Assembly: GCA_025506515.1 (NCBI GenBank)
Contig: CM046453.1
Coordinates: 39,563,727-39,627,726 of the forward strand
Length of the DNA: 64,000 bases
From: Flaveria trinervia
Taxonomy: Eukaryota > Streptophyta > Magnoliopsida > Asterales > Asteraceae
Reading direction: 5' to 3'
This document shows, piece by piece, positions 55,037 to 64,000 of this stretch. How positions within the stretch are numbered: position 1 is the first letter of the stretch; each line of letters begins with the position of its first letter. The translations under genes were made by a program, and so were the position numbers. The notes under the pieces were generated by a model. That model was given only the letters and a program-made list of their open reading frames with translations. It ran no database searches and was not told the origin of the DNA.

Positions 55037-57190
55037 CTATTCAGAAGAAGATGTGGTAGATCCTGACTGTATATTAACCTCTTTAAACTGTTTGTCCAAA
55101 TTAACAATAAGCATTTTACCCTTAGATTTCAAAGTGTCCTCTTTTTCTTTAGTGGCAAATTCCATCTTTTGACATGTGGAATCTGGATCATTAACTAGAG
55201 GAGTGGTCACCACATGATCCTTAATAGGATTGTTGTTTACTGGTCGAAATTTTGTATTTAACAAAATCTCATATGGTGGTGGAAACACTTTGTAACCTAA
55301 TCCCTCCCTGTTGTTTCGTTCTTTGACCAAGTTTTTAACTATATGTGAAGAACTAGTCCAACTGCGTAGTTTTTGTTTCAAAGAATTTACTTCGACTTCC
55401 AAAACTGCTTTCTCCTTTTTAGTTTCTTCAAGGGAGTTTAAATAGAACTTAATGTCATTTGCTTGGTTAAAAGGCACAACTTCGGTTTCCCTTAGTTGTT
55501 TATTTAATAGTTCTATTTTTCCTTTGTAACTGTGCTCGTTTTGTTTTAAAACGTGATTTGCTTGTGTGCACAGTTGCAAGTCCTTTACTAAGCTATCGTT
55601 ATGATCTAATAACCTAGCAAATTTCATATCAATGCTTTCCTTAAGTTTATTAAATTCAAAACAAGCATGGTTATCAAACAATTGGTCTTTAGAACTTACC
55701 CGAGAAGATTCAGTTGAATCCGCCATCAGTGCAGAGATTGTCTCTTCAGCTACTGGAGATTCTAAACATGTAGTTTTGTCATCTTCTTCAATCACCGATT
55801 TGACCACTTTCGCAGCTTCTTCAGTTTGTGACATGACTATTTCGACTGCGATATCATCTTCACTTGCAGTATCGTCATCCAACACCTCGACATTTGCAAT
55901 GTAAGATTCTCCCAGAGGCACGAATTTGAAGGTCCAGTCTTGCCCTTCATCACCTTGAGTAGTCAAGGCCTTTGTCTTGATGCTAGACGATGTAGCTCCC
56001 CCAGTTGATTTATCCTAATGGTTGAATGTCGAGAACGGGTTCCTATTGCCAGTCTTCTTGGGCTTTAAACATTCATGTTTAAAGTGCCCTTTCTCTCCAT
56101 AGTTAAAACACGTCACTTTGTACTTGTCAAACCCAAACGTAGTGTCTTTGGTAGCTATCAAGTTCTGTCCCGTCTTTTTAACAACCTTCTTAGCCCTCCG
56201 GACAGCTCTTGCTAACGCCCACATTATGTCCAAACGTTCAAGCTCGTTCTTGTCAACCTGTTCGTAGCCTTTGTCTGCTAGATGGCAGTTACCAATATTT
56301 CCTGCAACCAACTCGTCATATGAGTGTAACACAGCCCCCAATAAATCCATGTGTTCTTTAGCCACCTCCACAGTGATGTTCCCGAGGTTCTCAGTGTTCA
56401 ACTTTGTAGCATTAGCCTCTAAGGCAATAAAATGGGTACTTGATGACCCAGACATGTCAGACCCAGATGTTATGGTTTGTGAAGGAGCAGTTGAACTGGA
56501 AACAAAAGCCGTCTGAAGGGGTGCTCTTGAACTCGTTGCTGTAGAAGAGGCATTATAAAGCGAAGGATTTTGATCATACGTTCCTTTCTGTGACCTGTAT
56601 TTCATCCTAAGTTCCTCCTCTCTTAATTTCTCGATGAAATCATTTATATCTAACTTTTCCAAAATATTGTTCGGTCTTAGGTTAGATACAAATGAATCCC
56701 ACTTCTCTAGTAACCCATCAGCCAAACTGGAAACCTTATCTTCCATCGACGTTTTAACTCCATGAATATGTAGCTCACTCATGAGATGATAGAACCTGTC
56801 GATTACATCATCTAGACTTTCCTTACCCATTGAAGAGAAGTTGTTAAACTCCTTCTTCAACGCCTTTGCCTTAACAGCTTTTAACAAAGCATTCCCGTCA
56901 TAGCGTTTTTCCAAGGCTATCCAAAGTTTCTTAGCCTGTTTATTCTCAAATAATTGATGGAATATATCCTTCGGTATAGAGTGAGTTAACAGGGGGTACA
57001 CTTTCTTCTCTGCATCATATTTTTCCTTCTGCGTGTCATTCATCCCTCCCAAAGTCAGTTTCACTCCATTAGCACCTACTGGCATGTCATACCCTGTCTC
57101 GATTAACTCCCAAAGGTTAGGATCAACTTCAATTAAGTAAATCTCAAAACGTTTCTTCCATTGAGGGTAATCGTCTAACGTTATTAGCAT
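55037..57190 (-). pseudogene. gag: Gag of element F with one in-frame stop
   Basis: The open frame starts at 57190 (MLITLDDYPQWKKRFEIYL), a UBN2/DUF4219-type gag domain; the true start may lie a little upstream. A conserved middle is KKLWIALEKRYDGN and MSELHIHGVK. The zinc knuckle is CFNYGEKGHFKHEC (about 56119-56078), with tyrosine replacing the second cysteine. A TAG at 56017-56015 stops it after 391 codons. The same frame continues for 309 codons from 55966, rich in Glu/Asp/Ser and then coiled-coil-like Leu/Lys sequence (LNKQLRETE; EEDTLKSKGKM). This long C-terminal part is typical of Sirevirus gag. It is the best preserved coding region in the window. Confidence 0.85.
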
Positions 57191-57324
57191 AGGGGGTTTA
57201 TTGTGATTCCCTGTCTCATTTTCTTGAAGTAAGAGGTTCTGGATTCATGCGTCTCTCCCTGCAGTAAAAGCTGAGTATTGGTTTTCCATTTAGTTAACTT
57301 TAAAACTTTTAAGTCAAATACTTT

Positions 57325-57560
57325 AGTTATGCGAATGGACCACTCGTGCGATTGAACTTATACGATTGGTTCAATCTTGCGAATGGAGAATGCGGATGAA
57401 TTCAATCGTGCGATTGGATTTAGTCGTGTGGAAGGAGAGTGCGGTTGGATTCTATCTGAATGAAGCTGGTCGGTCGTGTGAATGAACGAGATGACTGAGC
57501 TCAATCGTGCGTATGAAGGGTGTGAACGAGTTCAGTCATGCGATTGAGTCAATCGTGAGA
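57325..57560 (-). repeat. Palindromic-word cluster in the leader of F
   Basis: Words include CAATCGTGCGATTG, GCGAATGGA and GAGTCAATCGTGAGACTGA. The cluster lies between primer site and gag. It shares the vocabulary of the LTR and spacer clusters. Confidence 0.7.
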
Positions 57561-57776
57561 CTGAAGGTTGCTATTTTTGCAAAAATGAATGTTTTGAACA
57601 CTTTGACGCAAAAACACAAATTTATTACAAACCCTAATTGTCGTATGACGAAAAATGTTAACTTTATCACCATAAGATTTCGAAATCACTTTTTGACACA
57701 AAAAGATTGAATTTCTGAGTGAAAAACATGATTTTTAGGTCAATTTATTGAATCACACGTAAATCCAGAGCCAAAG

Positions 57777-57787
57777 CCCTGATACCA
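57777..57787 (-). other. Primer binding site of element F
   Basis: On the minus strand TGGTATCAGGG lies two bases inside the LTR. It matches initiator methionine tRNA except near its end. Confidence 0.78.
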
Positions 57788-57789
57788 CT

Positions 57790-58539
57790 TGTTAGGACCA
57801 TGTACGGACGAAGTACTAACTGATTTACGTTTATACCAACTCAAATAGTGTGGAATCCTATTTGATTGGTGATCCAATTAGTGAGAACGCACGTTGAATC
57901 AATCTTAGAATGAATCTAAACGTTAAGAATGATTGTAATATGATTTTGTGCGATCTATGAACTTGGAACAGGGTCTCTAAGGTCTGTGGATGTCTAGGGT
58001 ATGAATAGGAGTCCAAATATTGAAAGTGTCCCATTTTTCCACGAATTAAGTGGTATTTAAAGGTTAGGGTTAGTAAATCGTACAACTGGACCATTAGCAT
58101 GGTTTAGTCATGCGACTAAAGCATCCGATTGAGTGAATCACATGATTGAAGGTTCGGTGGTGCGATTGAGTCATCCGTATGTCTCAGTGGTGCGACTGGT
58201 CCAGTCTCCTGGTTCAGTCGTGCGCCTGGTCCATTAGCATGAAGTATTCATGTGTATGAACCATTAGCATGGTCCATTCACATGAAAACTTCATACGACT
58301 AAGTTTGAATATTTTTCTCAATCATTACTTGACTAAGATCTATTCAAACAACCACAAACCTATATATTTAGTGCAATATGCGTTAATAAATAATAAACTT
58401 TGAAACATACACCGAAACATTTGACATTAGGATCATCAATCACATATTCTGTTTCATTTAACTCATACATTTCATTTACATTTAGGACATGACATACATA
58501 TTATATTAAGATCGTAAACTAGGTACATATGTATCAACA
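57790..58539 (-). repeat. 5' LTR of element F
   Basis: The 750-bp LTR runs on the minus strand from TGTTGATACATATGTACC to GGTCCTAACA. The palindrome cluster is at 58075-58310 and the TATA-like box near 58050. It aligns along its length with 36427-37206. Confidence 0.9.
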
Positions 58540-58544
58540 CAATC

Positions 58545-58868
58545 TGCCTTTTTGACTCTACAATTGATTTTGTTATGAGTCTAGTCAATTGTATCCCGCT
58601 GGCTTTTTTAGTATGGATGGCTGTAGGATGTAGTATAAGTATGTCATGTTCTTCTAACCTTATGGATATGCTTTGTAACACTTGTAATAGAACATAGAGA
58701 AAGCAATATACTGCATTCTTGAAAACCATATTCTTGTGTTCTGTCTCTTTCATTACTTGTGTTCTTAGCGTCTTATTATGGTTAATCTGGTTCACTGTTT
58801 GTTTGAGTATAGTTAATCTCCTCTTTTTGTTGTTGTGTTATAAGTGAACCCCCTTTACCGGTCCTCTA
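58545..58868 (+). repeat. 3' LTR of element B, right half
   Basis: These 324 bp continue the LTR begun at 35965-36426 after the CAATC duplication. They match 13002-13325. The last bases read CCTCTA instead of TTGCA. ATGTT follows at 58869-58873, B's target duplication. Confidence 0.85.
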
Positions 58869-58873
58869 ATGTT

Positions 58874-59419
58874 TAATGTTTCATTGTTTATTGTGTGATA
58901 ATGTATATTGAACTAGCTATATAGGTTTGAGGTTATTATGCATAGTGCTTAGTCAATAATGATTGAGAACGTGTTCAAACTTAATCGTATGAAGTCTTCA
59001 TGCGAATGGACCATACTAATGGACCATACGCATGAATACATCATGCTAATGGACCAGTCACACGACGGAACCAGTAGACTAGATCAGTCGCATGATTGAG
59101 ACATGAGATTTACTCAGTCGCACGACTGAAACTTCAGTCGTGCGTATGAATCAATCGCATGACTGAACATGCTAATGGTTCAGTCGTACGATTGAAAAAC
59201 CCTAACCTATAAATACCACCTAATTCATGGAAAAACATAACACTTCAAGAGTTTTGACACATACTCGTACCCTAGTCGTCTAGAGACTCCAGAAAGCATG
59301 TTCCAAGTTTAGAGTTTGCAGTTGATCTTGTTCTAATCATTCTTAAATTTCTTTAATCGTTAGATTGATCTGGTTTCACACATTATCAGTTACTACTCCG
59401 TACGTACACGATCCCAACA
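58874..59419 (+). repeat. 3' LTR of element I, remaining part
   Basis: It continues the LTR fragment that ends at 12539. It includes the palindrome cluster (58985-59195), a TATA-like box (ATAAATACC near 59211) and the end ATCCCAACA. Together the parts give 660 bp. Sequence after 59419 belongs to element J. Confidence 0.8.
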
Positions 59420-62400
59420 CAAATGTTGTTCAAACATCCACAAATGTATAGTGACATATGTGATATGTGCAATCATAACACATTTTTGTGTTATTTTAAT
59501 AACTACTATCACATTTGTGATATGACAAATCACTCAACAACTAATTATTATTTCAACAAATATTGTGCCTTGTGTGATGTACGAAATCATAATACTGACG
59601 ATAGTTACTTCAGGAAGAACTCACAAAGGAAAGATTATGGCAATCAAATATTTCAAAGAAACCAAAATTATGGTTTTCAAGGATTATCAAAACAACCTTT
59701 CTTAGGTTTGAGATCTCTTTGAAGAATCAATTTTAATTTTGATGATCATTATAATGTGCGACCACTATAATATATTCAGGGAAATTTCATTCCATGTCTT
59801 GTGACAATGAACAATGGAACATTTAACAAGAAAATTTTTTCTAAGATTCTTTCAATTGATTGTTCAAAGTTTCTTCATGAGGATCTTGAATATTATTTTA
59901 ATGCTTTGAGGTCAAAATAATGAAAAGATAATCAAATAGTTGTTCAAAGAGGATTTGATAATCCTAAATTTCATAAGAAACCTGATATGAACAAACTCCA
60001 TTTCAAGAAATTTACCATTGTGGATAACTATGGCAGGCCCAAGACTATCTCGGCTTGGGTTTATAACTCAACTTAAATGTCTTTGAAATTCAGCTACACC
60101 CAAGAAGAGCAATAGACACATGTATGTTGATAGTGGTTATAGCCGGCATATGATAGACAATCATTCCTTCCTTCAAGACTTTAAGACAAAAGATGGTACG
60201 CATTTAGCTTTTGGTAAATATGTAGGTGGAAATATTACCAAAGAAGGAACGATATCTAATGGGGTTATACACTTTGATAAATCAGCTATTGTGCTCAGTT
60301 GAAGTTTACTCTTTTAAGCGTTTCCTAAATTTGTGATAAATCGCATTCTACTTTGTTTGATGACTCTTATTGTTATATTTTAAAGCCAAGTTTTCAGATT
60401 AGCAAGGAATGGGTGGTTGTTAAAGATTTGCATGATCGAGTTGTCTACAAGCTAGATATGTCTCAAGTTGATCATTCAATAGAAACAACTTGCTTAATTG
60501 CTCACGCCTCAATCATCAAAGTCAACTTTGGCATAGATATCATGGGCATTCCAACTTCAAAAACATGAACAAACGTGCAACAGGAAATCATGTAGTAGGC
60601 ATACGAACAAAAAACTTTGCAAGATTAGACCTCTGTAAAGCATGTTTGAAAGGGAAGCAACACAAAGCTTCTTATGAGTCCTAGCTGATAAAATCAAATT
60701 CTAAGCTTGTACAGATGTTGCACATGGATCTATTCGGTCCAGCAAACATGCAAAGCATTGGAAAAAATCTTATTGTTTAGTTATCATTGATGACTATACA
60801 AGATTTTCATGAGTTTTCATTTTGTGTGCTAAATATTAAAAAACTAGATTATTAAAAGAGTTTATCATTAAAGTAGAAAATCTACTTGATCATAAAGTAA
60901 AATAATTAGTAGTGATAATGGAACAGAATTCAAGAATGCTAATGTTGACATGATCTGTGCAGGGAAAGGGATCGCTCGTTAGTTTAATGCTCTTAGAACT
61001 CCACAACAAAATACAGTTGCAAAAAGGAAGAATAGAATGTTGATTGAGGCAGCCCGTGCACTATTAACAGATGCTATGATTCCTATCACTTTATGGGATG
61101 AAGCCATATCAACTGTGTCTTTCATTTAGAATCGTACTCTATTAGTGAAAGATAAACATAAAACTCCTTATGTGTTGATGTTTAGCACGAAACCACAAAT
61201 AGATTTTCTTAAATCTTTTAGTTGTCTGGTTTTCATTCTAAACTCAAATATCCGCTCGAAAAATTTGATGCAAAATTTGATGATGGATTCTTTCTTGGAT
61301 ATTCGTCTATGTCAAAAGCATTTGGAGTTTATAACTCTAAGACGAATATTATCATTGAAACTTTCAATGTTAAATTCCTTGAAAAATCATTTCCATCAGG
61401 TGCAAATGGTCCAGCTTGGTTATTTGATTTTGATTCATTGTCAAACTCATTCAATTCTAACCTATTTGAATCTTTTTGTGTCAATAGGAAACAGGTAGGA
61501 GATCTTTGATCCTTTAGTGATGATTCAGACTCTAATGATATGGATGATTAAAGCCTAGACTATTGATTGTTCTCATTTTTTAAAGATCTTGTATTCAATT
61601 TAGAGTCTCATGATCAACAAGTTCAAGAACAACATGCTATTCCAATAAATTTCCAATATTTCTCAACCTATTTCTAATGATGGACCATAAATTCTACCAC
61701 CTAAGTCTAGAACTTCATCTGTATCTAGAGAAGTAGATGTTAATGACATTTTGGATAATTTTATCAAGTCACCGACTCATGTTTCGAATTTGACACCACA
61801 TTCTTCAAACATATTACATCAGCTATCCGACTTAAACCAAACTAATTTTGATGTGAATGTTCAAGAAGATGAGATTCCAATATCTAGTATTCACAAGAAA
61901 CATCCTATATAATAGATTAGTGGTCCTTTGAATGAGAGAACTACAAGAAGTCATTCAAAGCAAGCAAACATTTGCTTATACTCATGTTTTCTATCTTAAA
62001 TTGTCTTTAAAAACATCATTGAAGCGTTACAAGACAATAGTTGGATTAAGGCTATGCAAGAAGAGTTACTGCAGTCCCCAAAACAAGAAGCGTGGATGCT
62101 TGTGTATTTGCCTAAAGGAGAAAATTCCAATGGCACAAATTGGTTTTTCAGAAACAAATCTGATGATCATGGAATAGTTGTTCAAAAAACAGCAAGGCTA
62201 GTAGCACAAGGTTACACTCAGGAGGAAGGAACTGATTATGATGAAATGTTTGCTCCAGTTGCAAGACTTGAAGCAATTTGTCTCTTTCTTGCATATGCTT
62301 CTTATATGAAATTCTAGGTGTACCAAATGGATGTTAGAGGTGCCTTTTCGTATGGACAAATCACAGATGATGTGTATGTTAAGCAACCTCAAGATTTTGA

Positions 62401-62706
62401 AGATATTGAATTCCCTTATTGGGTGTACAAGCTGGGCAAAGCTTTATATGGTCTACATCAAGTTCCTAGAATCTAGTATGAGACATTATCCCAACATTTG
62501 ATCCAACATTATACACAAGAGGGTAAATTCCGACTTTATTCATAAAGAAGGATGCGAAAGGTCTCTTATGTGTTCAAGTGTAATGGATGATGTCATATTT
62601 GGTTCTACAAGTCATAAATTATGCTTGGAGTTTGAAGAGATCATAAAATCTTGTTTCTAGATGAGTTCTATAGGAGAAATAAACATTTTTATTAAGTGCT
62701 CTAAGA
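59420..62706 (+). pseudogene. pol: Element J: gag end and pol fragment of a Sirevirus-like element
   Basis: The fragment starts abruptly after I's LTR, without a primer site or gag N-terminus. First comes a block with three related Cys/His segments (59423-59640: CDMCNHNT, CDMTNHST, CDVRNHNT). Protease YVDSGYSRHM is at about 60122-60150. Integrase has CKACLKGKQHKASYES (60634-60680), HMDLFGPANMQSIGKN, the DDYTRFS region (60785-60810) and a C-terminal FFLGYSSMSKAFGVYN (61290-61335). Reverse transcriptase begins at about 62060 with TARLVAQGYTQEEGTDYDEMF and includes a damaged YVDD (MDDVIFGS near 62587). It ends near 62706 without RNase H. Many stops are present. I inserted here or recombined with it. 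Confidence 0.75.
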
Positions 62707-62999
62707 AAGATTAACATGTTGTCTTTATTTGTCTTTTGATAGTTTGTAATAGTATAGGGACTATTTGTGTAATTTGTTAGTTCCTTTACTTTTTGTTTTC
62801 AGTATAAATAGCTTAGATTTGCAGGTAGATAGTAACGAATACACAAGATATTCGAATCTGCTTTTCATACTTGTAATTGTATTAGCTTGATATTAATGAA
62901 AACTTGAATTTTATTGATATCTTGTTTTGATTTGATTACTTTGTGTGAATTTCATTGAATTGTGTTCATAAATCATCACAGATTGATTCATTTGATCCT
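62707..62999 (+). other. Unassigned AT-rich stretch, possible short LTR
   Basis: The stretch between J and the gypsy fragment has no coding frame. It starts near TGTTGTCTTT (62719), has a TATA-like TATAAATAGC at 62803 and an A/T-rich end with AATGAAAAC near 62895. This looks like a short LTR, but no partner, primer site or duplication is visible. It could equally be a tail region of J. Confidence 0.3.
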
Positions 63000-64000
63000 A
63001 TCAATATGTAACCTCGTCCCCATCGCATCATGGAATTTCTTCCAAAATTTAGATGTAAACCGGATTTCACGATCCGACAAGATAGACACTGGTACACCAC
63101 GGATACTTACAATCTCTGTGATGAATAGATCTGCAAACCTCTTGTATGAATATGTCTCGCGGATCGGTAGGAAGTGAGCACTCTTCGTTGAACGATCAAC
63201 TATAACCCATATAACATCATATCCTCACGCGGTATGTGATAGCTTCATAATAAAGTCCATGGTTATATGTTCCCACTTCCACTCTGGTATATCTAAAGTT
63301 TGGATCTTCCCATACGGCTGCTGGTGCTCGACCTTCATACCCGACCACTAATAACCTTTCTTCATATCTTGATACATTTTCATGGCATCGGGATGAATGG
63401 AGTACCGAGTCTTATGAGCTTCATCCATAATCTTCCAACGTAGATCCCCAAAACATGGAATCCACATTCATAACACCAAATGTGTTTTCAACCAATTCCG
63501 TAACCATACCTCTCATCCTTTCAAAGTTAAGAAGATCTTTCTTCAATGCCTCATCTTGAAACTCCTTGACCTACTTCATCACATCAGAGGTCATGACCAA
63601 CTGGTAAGCCTTCACCCGAATCGGCTTGGGTCTCTCCTTTCGGCTCAGGGCATCCGCCACCACGTTGGCTTTGCCTGAATGGTAATGAATCTCGCAATCA
63701 TAATCCTTTATCAGCTCCAACCGTCTCCTCTACCTCATGTTCAAATCTTTCTGCTTGAAGAAGTAATTCAAGCTCTTGTGGTCAGTGAATATGGTGCACT
63801 TCATCCCGTATAAGTAGTGCCTCCTTATCTTTAACGCAAAGACCAGGGCTACTAGCTCCAAGTCATGAGTGGGATAATTGACCTCATGAACTGTCAACTG
63901 TCGGGATACATAGGCTATAACCTTTCTCTCTGCATCAACACACATCTCAACCCCGAGTAGGAAGCATCGGAATAAACCCTCAAATCTTCGCTTCCATAGG
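63000..64000 (-). pseudogene. pol: Ty3/gypsy pol fragment (RNase H to integrase)
   Basis: On the minus strand RNase H reads KVIAYVSRQLTVHEVNYPTH (about 63920-63860) and CTIFTDHKSLNYFF (about 63800-63760). After this comes the typical YHSGKANVVADALSRK boundary (about 63690-63640), then the integrase zinc and core region down to about 63000, broken by several stops. The order RNase H before integrase on the same strand identifies Ty3/gypsy, not copia. The element continues off the right edge with reverse transcriptase expected there. Its left end near 63000 is a truncation, as no LTR follows. Confidence 0.85.

Larger units (their letters stand above)
36427..58539 (-). mobile_element. Element F: full-length Sirevirus-like element with ORF2, hosting G
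   Basis: F is 22,113 bp as it stands and about 14.4 kb without G. On the minus strand: 5' LTR (58539-57790), primer site, leader, gag (57190-55037), protease and integrase start (54430-53669), element G (53663-45924), integrase end, reverse transcriptase and RNase H (45918-43375), spacer with hairpins and TATA box (43340-40690), ORF2 (40680-37230), polypurine tract and 3' LTR (37206-36427). CAATC flanks it on both sides (36422-36426, 58540-58544), inside B's LTR. The LTRs differ at many positions, so F is not recent. Confidence 0.9.
12540..58868 (+). mobile_element. Element B: Sirevirus-like copia element, interrupted by A, C and F
   Basis: B has LTRs at 12540-13325 and at 35965-36426 plus 58545-58868 (786 bp in each case), a methionine-tRNA-like primer site, gag, protease, integrase, the start of reverse transcriptase, an extra 3' frame and a GGGGGAG polypurine tract. 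A 5-bp duplication (ATGTT) flanks it inside the LTR of element I. Nested inside are A (14722-22893), C (26218-32843) and F with G (36427-58539). Without these, about 9.4 kb of B remains. The second part of reverse transcriptase and RNase H are missing at the C junction. Confidence 0.85.

Noticed and set aside
58545..58868. A solo LTR fragment beside F
   Set aside because: With 35965-36426 it makes one complete 786-bp LTR of B split by F, supported by the CAATC duplication.
62707..62999. A complete solo LTR
   Set aside because: No clear ends, duplication or partner were seen, so it is left as an unassigned stretch.

Overview
This is a plant nuclear window made almost entirely of LTR retrotransposons. 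I see no host gene, tRNA, rRNA, CRISPR array or bacterial feature. A eudicot is likely, because the copia proteins resemble those common in large eudicot genomes (possibly Asteraceae). The species cannot be decided from the sequence.

Two kinds of Ty1/copia element dominate. The first, called the A family here, has LTRs of about 0.9-1.0 kb, a primer site just inside the 5' LTR, a 1.4 kb untranslated leader, one gag-pol frame and a non-coding 3' tail. Members are K (1-1536, + strand, 3' end only), H (1537-3468, - strand, leader and 5' LTR only), A (14722-22893, + strand, complete), C (26218-32843, - strand, 3' truncated) and G (45924-53663, - strand, complete but decayed). The second kind looks like the Sirevirus group: a GGGGGAG polypurine tract, a large gag, and a long extra frame (called ORF2 here) between pol and the 3' LTR. 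Members are I (about 3845-9776 and 58874-59419, + strand), B (12540-58868, + strand, heavily interrupted), F (36427-58539, - strand) and a pol fragment J (59420-62706, + strand). I and F belong to one family; B belongs to another. A Ty3/gypsy pol fragment on the - strand fills 63000-64000.

The elements are nested, and 5-bp target-site duplications mark four of the insertions. B sits in the 3' LTR of I (ATGTT). A sits in the gag of B (CTTTG). F sits in the 3' LTR of B (CAATC). G sits in the integrase of F (ATAAG). The deepest path is I > B > F > G. C also lies in B, but its 3' end and part of B's reverse transcriptase are gone. A 2.76 kb tandem duplication (7591-10343 and 10344-13106) spans the end of I's ORF2, I's LTR fragment and part of B's LTR, so it is younger than B's insertion.

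The most interesting material is non-coding. I and F share, between pol and ORF2, an array of hairpins with covarying stems and a constant loop, a pair of 32-bp hairpins, a conserved TATA box and clusters of short palindromes. Their ORF2 holds a candidate intron with a TACTAAT branch site. The A family leader carries a 22-bp motif three times with conserved spacing in A, C and G. Most frame breaks in element A are one-base losses in short homopolymers, which suggests sequencing error rather than decay.
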